From assembly GCA_038502055.1 (NCBI GenBank), contig JAXRKN010000044.1, positions 7,696,501-7,760,500 on the forward strand: a DNA stretch of 64,000 nucleotides, read 5' to 3'. The notes under the pieces are model-generated. The model did no database searches and was not told the DNA's origin. It saw only the letters and a program-made list of their open reading frames with translations. A program made the translations under genes and the position numbers. Numbering within the stretch: position 1 is the first letter of the stretch; every line of letters begins with the position of its first letter. The DNA is from Tanytarsus gracilentus. Taxonomy: Eukaryota; Arthropoda; Insecta; Diptera; Chironomidae. Below, in pieces: positions 36,452 to 48,168 of the stretch.

Positions 36452-37345
36452 GAAAAAAATGTTTCAAAACCCACACGTGGGTGTTGCCGCGTAACCCACT
36501 TGTAACAGATCAGTATTGAAAATGTAACATGGGGAAGTCGTATTAAGAAGCCAAAAGAGAAGCCTAATGGAAAATATTTTTTGGAAAGCTGAAAGGGAAG
36601 CATAAGGAATTATTTTTTTTGGGAAAGTCATTTGCCACTCTGTTCCATTTTCCACTGTTTTCCCATTATGTTTTGTTTTCCAATGTGTATCATTATTTCT
36701 ATTTGGCTCAATTGTTACATTTCCCATTGTGTTTCATTTTCCCCATGTTCCATTTTCCATTGTGTTCCATTTTCCATTATCACCATTTTCCATTATCACC
36801 ATTTTCCATTATCACCATTTTCCATTGTGTTCCATTTTCCATTGTGTTCCATTTTCCACCATGTTTCATTTTCCACAGTGTTCCATTCTCCACTATGTTC
36901 CATTTTCCACAGTGTTCCATTTTCCACTATGTTCCATTTTCCACTGTGTTCCACTTTCCACTATGTTTCATTTTCCCCTGTGTTCCATTTTCTACTGTGT
37001 TCCACTTTCCACTGTGTTTCATTTTCCACAATGTTCCATTTCCACAGTGTTCCATTTTCAGATCCATGCCAATCGATTCCTGGTCCAATCCCGAGTTCAA
37101 CGATACCCATGAAGCCATATAAGAGAAAATTTGTATGAAAAATGAATATTATGGCGGTCCATGGCACGACCTATGGTCATGACTCAAAAAATTCCTAAAA
37201 TGGGCTAATATAGACCCCAAGACCTATCATCTGACGAAAACCCGAAGTCTCTAGCTGGTCCAGGGGCCGAGATCTCGAAGGAACGGACAGACGGAATTAC
37301 GAGCATATAAGCGTTACCACACTTTGTGTGGGTTACGCTAAAAAA
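36452..37345 (+). mobile_element. Non-autonomous element, copy B (17 bp repeats)
   Basis: This copy has the same left end as copy A (TGTTTCAAAACCCACACGTG, then GCGTAACCCACTTGTAACAG). It also has the same right block (TGAAGCCATATAAGAGAAAA, AGTCTCTAGCTGGTCCAGGG, GAGCATATAAGCGTTAC, GGGTTACGCTAAAAA). Only one partial 129 bp-type unit remains, at about 37067-37122. The rest of the interior is a 17 bp minisatellite. Flanks outside the shared ends differ from copy A, which fixes the boundaries to within a few bases. No target duplication is evident. Confidence 0.75.
36643..37055 (+). repeat. 17 bp minisatellite inside copy B
   Basis: The unit is about TTCCATTTTCCACTGTG, repeated roughly two dozen times with variants, including three CCATTATCA-type units at about 36773-36820. 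Since 17 is not a multiple of three and the unit lacks stops in every frame, all three forward frames are open and spell the same 17-residue Phe/Cys/Pro repeat. These open frames are not genes. Confidence 0.9.
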
Positions 37346-40300
37346 CTATGAAAGAAGAAATTTAACTCACAGAATAGCCATTAATGTCATTGCACTTCTT
37401 TGCTTCTAAGCGCAGAAAAAAAGGCATACACATACACGAAGAGAAGGAAGAGGGAGAGAGAAAGAATATTTAATGAATGTGAACTAAGGTGGTTGAAAAA
37501 GAAGAACAATAACATGATTGTATATTCTCGCAACTCTCTGTCTATTTCATACACACAACATTTATTAGATTAAAACTGCTTATTACCTTTCCAAAAGAAA
37601 AAAATTAGTTAGAAGCACATCATGCAAGAGTATTCGGATGTACATACAAGCTCTCGGGTCATAGAGCTGAAGGGCAAAAATAGATGCTTGCTAGAATGTG
37701 CATGATATACCACATCCGTGATTATTATGTAATTTTTCTACTTCTTTCTCACACATTTTTTTCAGATTTAAAATGACATTACATGCAAGAAATGCCACAC
37801 ATAAAAAATTAATTCATCTTTTTATGAAATTTAGAAAAACACTGCCTTAAAACAATCGTAGTCAACAAGCTGTGTCTTCATTTGACCATTGACCGGCACG
37901 AAGAGAAAATTAAATTTTGGAAAATATTTTAAAACACCTTTTTATATTAAACAAAGTATTTAATGAAGAGTCTGACACAAACGCTTTGATGATTTAAAAA
38001 ATAAAATACGTTACAAAAAAGTAAATTGTTATTTAAATTTGTAACATAATTTTTAAATTTAAAAATAAATTATCAAAGTAAGCGAAAATACTTTAAGGCA
38101 AGTTTCTCGTGTAAAACTCTTCTAAAATAAATCTTTTGGTTGAAATAATTCATTTGAAAAAGTAATTTGAAGGAAAGAGGAAGCAATGCACTCGACCCAA
38201 CCCATTATCTATGATTTAATGATTATTTCAAGTATGTGTAAGCCACAGTAGTGGAGCGCAATATTGACTACATAAACAATGCCAGAAAAACTGTAAAATG
38301 CGATAAAACCAAGAAGAAGAAATGAGTGATGATGGTGGAATGAACCCATTCAATTAAAAATTCAAAGGGAGAATAAATTTAATGGCATAGAGTGATACAC
38401 ACGCTTGTGATGTGAATATTTATGATGAAAATCTAAACACTGCTTTTTGGTGCATGAGAAGCCAATTCAGATGCAAATCTTTCTTTTGTTTTACGCTTCT
38501 TTGCTCTCGCAACGAAACGATATGACAGCTGAGGGTGCTCGATGTGATTTCTGAAGCACTTGCAGCGTAATTAGCTGTCGTAAGTCTTGATGGGAAATTT
38601 TCATCAAAATGTTACCTAATTTGAAAAATCAATACAAGCCTCTCATTATTCTCGCAGTATTAATTTCAAATTTTTTATTTCAAAACTCTCTTTCTACTTT
38701 TTTCACCCCCTCAGCACTTTCTATATTTCGGCATTTTAATTTTCCCACCCGCTTTTTCGAAAATTCAATCCCCCTTCTCGTTTTGTGAGTGTGGAAAGAG
38801 TTGAAAGTGCGTGAGATATAAAAGTAAGTGAAAGTAAATGAAAAATTAAAGTTTGGAGGATGAGGAAGGGAGCAACTTATGATGATGGTGGTTATATGGG
38901 AGAAGAAGAAAGAAAACAAAGAGAAAGCGAGCATGCGAAGGGGTTGAGCGAAATATAAATTTGAAATAAATAATTTCGCGCATAATAGATAGTGCGTACG
39001 GAGGTGATTTAAATGTATTTGAGAGTGGATGCGAAGGAACGTTGATTTAGTTTTCATTTTACCGAAAAGCGGCAGTTTTTCAATTTTCGCCATCTTTACG
39101 AGCAAGATAAAAATTTCCTTTTTTAAGTGTGCGTTAGTAAATAATTGAACATTTTCGACCCTTTCAAATTTTTAGAGGGAAAATGAAAAATTTCTCTATT
39201 TGAAAATTTTATCGTAATTTAAATAATTTTAAACTCAACACTGACGAAATTTTCACATCAAAAATATTTTCTATGCATAAAAATCTTTTTCTTAGATTTT
39301 AGGGTAAAAATTTAAGAAAGGATTTGATAATTTTTTATTCATTTCATGAAAATCGCTCACTTGATTTTTCAATTGCAACCAAATCCTGATTATGCATGAT
39401 GAATTTTCTCTCTTCATATCAAATTGGCCACTCGAAAAAGTAGACGAATGTGGACACAATAAAATTTTATCGTTTCCAATGCTCGAAAAGGCATAAAAGG
39501 GATTTGTGTGCGTACGTATGAAAGTTTGATAACAATTTTTTTATGTGGAAAATGTCGAACATATAGAGGATGAAAAGTTTTACTTTAAAAATTACATTGG
39601 CGTCAATTTGAGCTAGTCGTGGACACGAATTAAATTCTTATTGATTTTTTGACGAAAAAAATCTCCGCTCGAAAAATTCAACATTCACCGAAAGTAACTG
39701 TTCATTATTCAAATTTTGTTGCACGCAATTCTGAATAATAAATAATTTGGCCGTACATTGAGCGGGGTCAACGCAGAACTACTAGTTATGACTGTTGATT
39801 CTCAAGATCTATCATTAAAGAAGCAATTTGAGTGTATGCGGTGGAAATTTAAATGTAAATTCTAGATTCATAGAAACAATTGTTTAGTGAGACACGTTTC
39901 GTGCAGTTATAGTAGTGGGGGGAAATTAACAAAGTACGTCCATTTTTATTTAACAGTGCAGTTAAAAATGTTCTTGACCATCTGAGTGATTTAATGAAAA
40001 TTCCATATCTTAATTGACAAATTTGTCGTCACAAAAAAAATCAATATAAAAAATTCTGAGAGTTGCAAAAAAATAGAATGGAAAGAAAAGAGAATCATCG
40101 GAGAGTATAATTGAATAACGAGAACTTTACATAACAGATCAATTTCAATAAGAGCAAACGACAGTGAATCTATCGAGAAGGGAGAGAAGAAATCCACATA
40201 CGCACATTTACCATTTTTTTAAATCATGCTCATACATACAGCAGCACTACTCATTCTCGTTCGTCGGAGTCATCTTTGTTGGAGAAAGAATAAATTTGGC

Positions 40301-43300
40301 GCAAAAAAAATGATTGAAATCAGCAGAAAACAGAAACATCGGAAGCACTCATATATTTTTCCTCTTTCTGACTCCATAGACACTATAGCTAGCTGGCTGA
40401 TGACGATGGTAATGCTCAGGATACGCACGTATGGAAGGAGGAGGAGAAAAAATATTCTCGCTGTTTTTTTTCGCAATGCTGAGCGCTTTTTATGTTATGT
40501 ACTTTTTACAATGGATGAACACACTTTTCAGGGAAATGTACTTTTGCCGTCGCCCCTACACTGCCTCCTCCCAATTTCAATTCTACACTTGAGCATCTCG
40601 AAAAAATCATCTATGAAAAAAAGCCTTTTGTATGCATATTCATTGAATGGCATAGAACTCGGCTACAGCTCGAGTCAGATTGAAATTGAAAGTCTCTTTT
40701 TCGACATGCGCTCACAATTATGATTTTTTCACATTCATATATTTTTTTCTAAAAAAAATTATTGCGTGGGGTTAGATGTTAAAATATATCTAAAGTACTT
40801 TGCATCCATGGGTCAATGATGAACATGACGATGATGGCTTATCAAAAAAGTGTTAAAATATTTAAACATAAATTTTATTTTGACGGACAAAAGATTTTTT
40901 ATAATTTAAAAATTAATGCCATGAAAATTTCCACTTTGTCTTTATTTAAAAAATAGTTTTATGATGAATTTGAAGTAAAAATTAAAAATATTTCACCTTA
41001 AAATGTCCATTGCATGTCAGTTGTTAAACCAAACTTTCTACGCAACTTTTGAATGTTCACCAAAAATGAAAGCATAAAATAATATCATGGTTTTCCATCA
41101 AAGAACCCTTTTCACTACACACATATAGTTTTATCGTTCGAATGAAGCATATCCTAAAAAAATTCAAAAGCAAGCTCATAAAAAAATAGGAACCGTATAA
41201 ATGAGTAAATTTTGTGGATATGCAAAAGACTGCCGAAATGTATTGGCTGCATGCTAATAAAATAAAAGAGAATTTTATCTAGTTTTTGATCATAAACTAC
41301 ACTTTTAATGAATCGAAAATCTATAGCAAAAAAACTTCGCATTCTATTCATTTTAAGTTGGGCAGGTGGCAGCAATTAGAATAGTAAAAAGGCCTCATAA
41401 AAGGTGTGCTACGGACATAAATGGCCGAAAAGCATAATTCAAAGCAACTCTGAGTCATAATTAAAGCGTAAATATAGCTTTCACATGCGTTTTGCAGAAA
41501 GAAAAGCCAAATCCACCTTCTTTATTATCGCGATGTAAAAAAATAGCAAGTTCCATGATTTACATAACTCATGATAAGGGCGTCATTGTAAGCTTCAGCG
41601 TGTGCTTTCTAATTTATTTCTAAATTGCATGCAGCAGTCATTAAATTTTTTGCAGCCGAAATAGTAAAACTAGAATTGGGAATTTTTGTGAATATTTTTG
41701 AGGTGATTTTAGTGGAAAATGAAATTCATTTAAACGCTCCACTATGAGTCAGTGAAATTCTTTATTGTCAATTGATTTTAATTTAACTATTTTGATAAAT
41801 GACGTTGAAGAAATAAATTTTTAAAAAAATAAATTCATATAAAAATCAGTAAGAAGAAGAAGTGAAAAAATGTGAGTAGATAAAAAATTGATCTTGCAAC
41901 AGATGTAGGAAAAAGGGTGTAATTTTGTCAATTGAGCATTTATTTAAGAGATCACTTCCTGTCACTGCAAAATGATACAGCAATTCTGTATATGACTGTC
42001 CTACTTTGTCCCATATCAATGACCATCAGAAGTTTTCTTTTATTTATCGTCTCAATATCTCTGCCCTCGCTCAAACGCACACCGGAAAATTCAATTCCAT
42101 AAATTCTTTGGACTGCCATTCAATTGTCGCTTACACTGTCATACACCTTTTCCATCACAATTGCTTAGTGTGTTCAATAATCGATTAACGATGGGCTCAT
42201 CCGATAATTGATGATTTCTGCGACGTTTGAATGTTAAAACAACAATTTTGAGTGTGATGCGATGTAAGTCAAGCGTTATAAAGTCGGATTTATTACATTT
42301 TGAAAAAATTAAACTCGCAATCGAATAAAACAAATGACTTGAATACTAAAATGTGGCAGTTTTCAAATATGGCAAGAGTTTTGGGTAAATTTACAAATAT
42401 TTAACTTTAAATTTTACTTTTTAAATCGAGTTTTGAAAAATCTACAAAGGCACGCATTAGCAAACATTAGAACCATGATCTAATAATGAAACAGGTAACA
42501 AAAAAAGCAATGAGTTAAGTTGAATAGCTAAAAAGATGATCAACAGCTCCTTCTACGAAAAAAATTTAAAGCTGTTTCGCATTGGTTTAAAAAATTACAA
42601 TTAACTATTCGCGCAACGTGTAGTTCTAAGCACTTGCTGAAGGGCTACAAAAACCTTTTTTTTTCAGAGTGAAGAAAAACTTTTTGCTCTTCTCTTTCGT
42701 GAAGGAAAAAATTCAACCTTGAATAAAATCGTTTCGAATAGCTCTCATGTAAAATATTTCTGTAAGTTTTTACATCACGCGCGCGATATTTTTTTAAGAT
42801 GCGCTGTTTGTGTGAGTTTTGCTTGCGTATTTTACATTTAGAATTTTATTTTTTGCTCGCTGCCTTTTTACATTCAATTTTGGGTCTCTATTGTGCCCTC
42901 ATCTTCTTATTCTTGTTCAAAGAAGTTTGCTAGTTAAAAAAATTATAATGATCATCAAGCGAGATCATGTGGTGTGCGCTTCATTTTGACCTAACCAATA
43001 AATTTCGAATGTGCTATGTAAAACGAATGAATGTCATTCCGCATATAAAAATAGAATTACAGTGTGCGTTTGTGTAGATGCGTGAGGAAGATGCTTTTAT
43101 TTAAATTGCTCACAATCAAAATTTTTTTTCTTAAAAAATTTGGGTTGAAGGAATAAAAAAGAGATTTATGTATGAACATTTATCGAGAACCAACATACTT
43201 GTTGGTGAACTTTTTTTTTGCTTCTTCGCCCCTTTTTCTAAAGCAGTCTTAAGCCCTCTCGAACATGAGTGAGTACAAGAAAAACCTGTTCTTTTACACT

Positions 43301-45698
43301 CTTCTGCGGTATACGCACCACCACGAGCAAACAAGGAGGCAGGAGACATTTGAAAATAAAAAATTGCGTTTACGCACAAAAAAAATGTAGAGGAATGGAC
43401 ACAAAATCTTGACTCGAGTTAGAGAAAAAATTTAAAAAAGAAACTCGAAAATTTATTGGACTCTGAAAGCGTGTGATCAAGGTTTTTTTGTTGCTTTGAG
43501 GAATTTAAAGATTTGAGGGTGTCTTTTGGTTTTACTTTGATAATTTAAATTTTATCATGTTTAAATACTAAATTTTGGGATTAATTACTTGCATTGCATT
43601 TATCTTTTTTGAGATAATTTCTTTTATTTTTTAACGTACTCTAAAATTTTTAAATTTTTTTAACCTACAAATTTTTTGCACCCACGACAACTTCCTAAAT
43701 TTCAGCGAAATTATTCATCACATGGCGTTTAAAAATATTTTTTATTAATAAATCAATGAACAAACTTCAAGCTGTCCCTTTTTTGTTCTGAACGAGAATT
43801 CTCTCATTGGACTTGGATTGATTCCCAAGGGTAAAGGTTGATAAACTTAATGAATATCAGATCTTTAATTTTGTGGTGTGCGTAAGAATTTTGTGCGTCG
43901 CTTAGTCCTTCCGCGAGAACTTAATTTTATATCTTTAATTTGTATAATCGAAAAAATTAGCAATATTAAACATAAAACCTTTCGAAACTGATACAAAAAA
44001 ATCGTCAAGACATGATGATGATCATGATGTTAAGAATACGCAATAAAAAAGGTGTGGAGGCAGGATGTTGTAAGAAGTTCAGGTCTTCAGTGTGTGCTAA
44101 GGTATTTTCGAACACATTTTTCCTCGAAGGACTGCCAAAGCTTAACAAGAAGGAACATATTAAATTTCAAATAATTTTTTTACCACCGATAAAATTAACT
44201 TCATAAAGTTGTTTTGAGTTTTAAACGTAAAAAAGTTCAAAATTCTCGCGGGTGGCATATGAAATAAATATTCAAAATATTATCAATATCATCTAGATTC
44301 TCACACACACACAAAAGAAAATGTGCGTAGCCCATGAAGATGATTATTGAACTTGACATGCGAGGCGAGTAGTCGAGAGACGACGAACGAAAAAAAATAA
44401 TTGCAAAAAAATGAAACAAAAAAGACCGGCAACGCACAGAGGGAATGAAAAGAAGAAATAAATATAAGCGAGAGAATGAGAATGAAAAGAGAAAATTGTT
44501 GAAACCCCTTTAAGTGGGTGGTTGGAGCGCTAATGAGTTAATTTTAATAGATGCATATGTTGGATGAAACTATTTGGTTAAATTTATTATTATTTATTAC
44601 AAACCCATACAATTTATACAGAAATTGAAGAATTTTAAAGAATTGGTTTATTTTATTTAAAAACTTTTTTCTCATTTTTTAAATTTTTTTGTTAAATTTT
44701 TTATTTTGATCACAAATTTTCATTTGAAAAAAAATTTAGCTACAGACAGAACAAAAAGAATCTAACTAAATCCAGCTTTACGTTTTGGTTGAAAAAAACT
44801 TCACGCGTTGTGTTTTTCAAATGACTTTAGACGCACAAAATACGCGAGAAATCCTTGAACTCTAGTTTGAGGTTTGTGAGATTAACCAACAACAAAAAAA
44901 ATTAGTCTTTTGCTGCCAAATTTATTTCCTTTGGCTCTCTCTCCATCTTTCGTTTGCTTTGAGAGATTTTTTTGATTTAGAATATTGTAAAAAAGATGAG
45001 TCACTGTAAGATGTTTAAGGGCTTGATCTAAAACCGAATGTTCAGTTTGGTTTTAATTTATTTATTTTTTGGCATGCAACATTCAGTTGACAACGAGGAC
45101 AGAAAAACTAAAAATTCATCTAAGCCACATTTGATATTCATTAATTTCTCATGCCACATCTTTATATGCGTAAGACGCATGTTTGTATTTGTCTTTTTTG
45201 TGAGACAAAGCAAAAAAATATTTGAATGCCATTTTGTCAGGTCAGATTGGTGTAGCATTAATCGAACATTAGCAAGATCAAAAATGTTGTGCAAAATGAT
45301 GTCATAAGTTTTTGTCTCATGGTGATCATTGCCGTTCAAGTCCGCTTTGATTCACACACGCGTGCACGCCCTTAAAAAGCGAAGCAATATGACCAAGAGT
45401 TTTATAGCCTTACGCAGTTCTGCGTTTGACTAGTTCTTTTATTATTTGCATGACATTCGAATTCAACTATCGTCTTTATTAATTTTAAAACAATGAAAGA
45501 TACTCAAAGTAATTGCTAATGAGTAAAGTTCAATTTTCTACTATTTTTAATTTAATTTAATAAAAAAAATGAGTCAGCTAAAATATTTCTTCAACTTTTA
45601 TATTTTACAATCAGATAAATTTTTTATAGTTTTAAAATTTATTACAATAAATTAAATTAAAGTCAATTAAATTTACAAAAAAGCTTTATTTGAAATAA
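37346..45698. other. Gene-free AT-rich region
   Basis: About 8 kb has no supportable gene. Long-looking ORFs at 38680-39105 and 40226-40723 have irregular composition and no family resemblance. It contains dispersed TGTGCGT/ACGCACA words and short GA tracts. It is presumably intergenic or chinmo upstream intron. Confidence 0.55.
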
Positions 45699-45706
45699 TT
45701 CATATG
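45699..45706. repeat. 8 bp target site duplication, left
   Basis: TTCATATG directly precedes the CAGGGGGT terminus and is identical to 48161-48168. Confidence 0.88.
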
Positions 45707-45723
45707 CAGGGGGTGACTCACTT

Positions 45724-45851
45724 GGAGGAAAAAATTTTCCTGCAGGTCCGCAGGAAAATTTTCCTGCAGTAAAATATTTTTTCCTGCGTTTTTCCTGCGT
45801 GGAGGAAAATTTTTCCTGCGTTTTTCCTGCGTGGAGGAAAATTTTTCCTGC
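45724..45851. repeat. Left subterminal palindromic repeats of the hAT element
   Basis: Tandem variants of the palindrome AGGAAAATTTTCCT alternate with TTTTTCCTGCG and GCAGG spacers. The mirror cluster lies at the other end. In hAT elements such clusters typically bind transposase, so that role is inferred here. Confidence 0.85.
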
Positions 45852-46589
45852 AAGCCTAAGAACTAAAAATTATTTATTTTGTATGATTACACCCAAAAAT
45901 AATAATTTTAAATGCAAGTCATCAATAATGATAGATGTTTAGGACGTTGTGGGTTCCGTAACAATACTTAGCAGTGGATTTTTGGACACAATTTTATATT
46001 CTTAAACTATTTTATGGTTTAAAATTTTATATCAAATTTTTATAAGATGAAAAAGTTAATTAATTCTCATAAATGAGCTTTTATAGACAAGTAAATCCAG
46101 TGAGTTTGAGTTTTTTAAAAAGAGGATTTTTTGGATTTTTTAACCCTTCAAATAGGCAAGAAATATCAATTTCATAGTCCCCTTCCAAAATGTACTTTAA
46201 TTAAGAAAAAATTAAAATATTTTGCTCCTATTACATCCAGTTTATAAAACCCTAAATTTTGAATCCCATATACGTGGATCCAATCGCTTCAATTTTAAGT
46301 AAAATTTGACTTTGAGTTTTAGCTCCACTTCCAGAAGTTCTTGATATTCTTTTTGTTACCACGGTGTTACCTTTTCCCTTTTCCGTCCGTCCGTCCGTCC
46401 TCTGTCTGTCTGCTTCTGTCTGTCTTTCCTTCAGTCGGCTCTAGATGCTCTTTTTTTGCAAATGTTCTTGATTTAGATTCGGCCATTTTAGGAATTATGA
46501 GGGTCATGCACAGGTCGTGCCATGGACAGCCCTAAATGCCATTTTTCATACAAATTTCCTGTTATATGGCTTCATGTATGTCGTTGAAC

Positions 46590-46870
46590 TCGTATTTGTA
46601 TAGGAATCGAGGATTTATTTTGGTGTCTTCATGGCCATCCAAGATGCCACCAATGTCCGTCACGGCCAGCCAGGAGTGTCAAGGATGCCCTAATGTCATT
46701 TTTTAAAAGTATGGCTTCATGTCCTCGTTGAACTCGTAATTGCATCAGGAATTGATTAGCATTGATGATTTTGAAGAATGACCGTCACGGCCGGCCAGGA
46801 GTGTCCAAGGAATGCCACTAATGTCATTTTTTAAAGTATGCTTCATGTACCTCGTTGCTCGGAATTTGAC
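46590..46870 (-). repeat. 129 bp-type repeat units in copy C
   Basis: Two diverged tandem units carry CGTCACGGCCRGCCAGGAGT and TATGGCTTCATGT words, the reverse complement of the copy A unit. Indels break the reading frame seen in copy A. Confidence 0.7.
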
Positions 46871-46877
46871 AGGATCA

Positions 46878-47394
46878 TTGTGTCTGAAAATAGAACACTG
46901 TGGAAAATGGAACACAGTGGAAAATGAAAATAGTGGAAAATGAAACATAGTGGAAAATGGAACATAGTGGAAAATTGAACATGGTGAAAATGAAACATAA
47001 TGGAAAATGAAACACAGTGGGAAATGAAACATAATGGAAAATGAAACAAGTGGAAAATGGTACACAGTGGAAAATGGAACATAGTGGAAAATGGACACAG
47101 TGGAAAATGAACACAATAGAAAATGAACAAATGGAAAACGGAACATACGGAAAATGGAACACAGTGGAAAATGAAACACAATGGAAAATGAAACACAATG
47201 GAAAATGGAACACAATGGAAAATGGAACACAATGAAAAATGAAACACAATAGAAAATGAAACAGAATGGAAAATGAAACAAATGGAAAATGGGACACAGT
47301 GGAAAATGAAACAAAGTGGAAAATGAAACACAATGGAAAATGAAACACAATGGAAAATGAAACACAATGGAAAATGAAACACAGTCGAAACACA
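46878..47394 (-). repeat. 17 bp minisatellite in copy C
   Basis: About thirty units of AAAATGGAACACAGTGG, the reverse complement of the copy B unit. As in copy B, all three frames on one strand are open only because the unit lacks stops. Confidence 0.9.
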
Positions 47395-47395
47395 G

Positions 47396-47542
47396 TGGGG
47401 CCATTTTGGGAGCCATTTTGGGAAGCCATTTTGGAAGCATTTTGGAAGCATTTTGGGAGCCATTTTGGGAAGCCATTTTTGGGGCCATTTTTGGGCCATT
47501 TTGGGAAGCCATTTTTTAGAAGCCAAAAGGGGAGGCCAGAAG
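47396..47542 (-). repeat. Third minisatellite in copy C (about 15 bp unit)
   Basis: Units of roughly GCCATTTTGGGAA repeat with length variation, then drift into AAGCCAAAAGGGGAGGCC next to the conserved left end. A decayed equivalent (AAGCCAAAAGAGAAGCC) lies at the same place in copy B, at about 36550. Confidence 0.8.
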
Positions 47543-47689
47543 GGGAAGCCAATACTGATCTGTTACAAGTGGGTTACACGGCAACACCCACGTGTGGGTT
47601 TTGAAACATTTTTGATTCATTTTTAATGTTTAAAATTGTTTTCTATCAAATACAAAAAAAAAATAATTTTTATGCTGTGGATTCAAAAG

Positions 47690-47935
47690 TTAGGAAGCAC
47701 TTGCTTTCTATCACACCACAAATGGCGTTTAATGTGGGTCTTATAATGGGCTATATGTAAAAAAAATTCAAAACATTATTAAAAATGACGTTAAAGACCT
47801 AAGAGATCAACTTATTATCAAAAACCCAAAGTCTCTAGCTTTCCAGAGAACCTAAATTTCAATTAAACACACCCATATACGGAGAACTACATAAGACTTC
47901 GTACCTTAATGAGTTGCATTTAAGGTTTACAATCA
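47690..47935 (+). mobile_element. Degenerate relative of the A/B/C family (right half only)
   Basis: ATAATGGGCTATATG, GACCTAAGAGATCAACTTAT and CCAAAGTCTCTAGCT align with the right-end blocks of copies A and B (AATGGGCTAATATAGACC, CGAAGTCTCTAGCT). The GGAC tract and termini have decayed. A possible other half (GTGGGTTCCGTAAC) lies at about 45950. It lies inside the hAT element, so it was carried by it or inserted before copy C. Confidence 0.4.
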
Positions 47936-48032
47936 TTTATGTTTACCAATTTTTTTGAAAATTCTGTTCTAAGTTGACTAAATTATGATTTTAAAAATGA
48001 ATCTTTTTTTATTTAGTGTAAAAAAGTAATTG

Positions 48033-48144
48033 CAGGAAAATTTTCCTGCATTTTTCCTGCGCGCAGGAAAATTTTCCTGCGTTTTTCCTGCAGGCAAAAT
48101 TTTCCTGCAGGTCCGCAGGAAAAACGCAGGAAAATTTTCCTCCA
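48033..48144. repeat. Right subterminal palindromic repeats of the hAT element
   Basis: The same AGGAAAATTTTCCTGC units as at the left end, including the shared word CCTGCAGGTCCGCAGG, arranged inward of the right inverted repeat. Confidence 0.85.
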
Positions 48145-48160
48145 AGTGAGTTACCCCCTG

Positions 48161-48168
48161 TTCATATG
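48161..48168. repeat. 8 bp target site duplication, right
   Basis: TTCATATG directly follows the ACCCCCTG terminus and is identical to 45699-45706. Confidence 0.88.

Larger units (their letters stand above)
46351..47613 (-). mobile_element. Non-autonomous element, copy C, nested in the hAT element
   Basis: This copy is inverted relative to A and B. Its left end, read on the minus strand from 47613, matches theirs (AATGTTTCAAAACCCACACG, then GTGTAACCCACTTGTAACAG). Its right block is at 46375-46610, with TGTATGAAAAATGGC and the GGAC microsatellite on the minus strand. The right terminus is diverged (GGTAACACCGTGGTAAC). It contains two 129 bp-type units, a long 17 bp array and a third array, making it the most composite copy. 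Confidence 0.72.
45707..48160. mobile_element. Non-autonomous hAT-type DNA transposon with nested insertion
   Basis: The left terminus is CAGGGGGTGACTCACTTGGA followed by GGAAAA. The right terminus, read inward, is CAGGGGGTAACTCACTTGGA followed by GGAAAA, so the terminal inverted repeats match over about 26 bp with one difference. Both ends are flanked by a perfect 8 bp duplication, TTCATATG (45699-45706 and 48161-48168). An 8 bp duplication with CAGGG termini is the hAT superfamily signature. No transposase frame exists inside. Subterminal palindromic repeats occupy both ends, and the interior holds copy C and a degenerate related copy. The perfect duplication suggests a fairly recent insertion. 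Confidence 0.88.

Noticed and set aside
36619..37138. Three overlapping 127-168 codon open frames on the plus strand
   Set aside because: They are the three frames of a stop-free 17 bp minisatellite and all spell the same 17-residue repeat, so they are a by-product rather than genes.
38680..39105. 141-codon minus-strand ORF
   Set aside because: Its hydrophobic and aromatic runs follow T-rich composition. There is no signal peptide plus domain pattern and no splice support.
40226..40723. 165-codon plus-strand ORF
   Set aside because: It has no recognisable motif and low-complexity flanks, and is plausible as chance in a long gene-free region.
46745..47552. Three overlapping 225-255 codon open frames on the minus strand
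   Set aside because: They have the same cause: the 17 bp and about 15 bp arrays of copy C lack stops in every frame. The longest ORF in the window is therefore not a gene.
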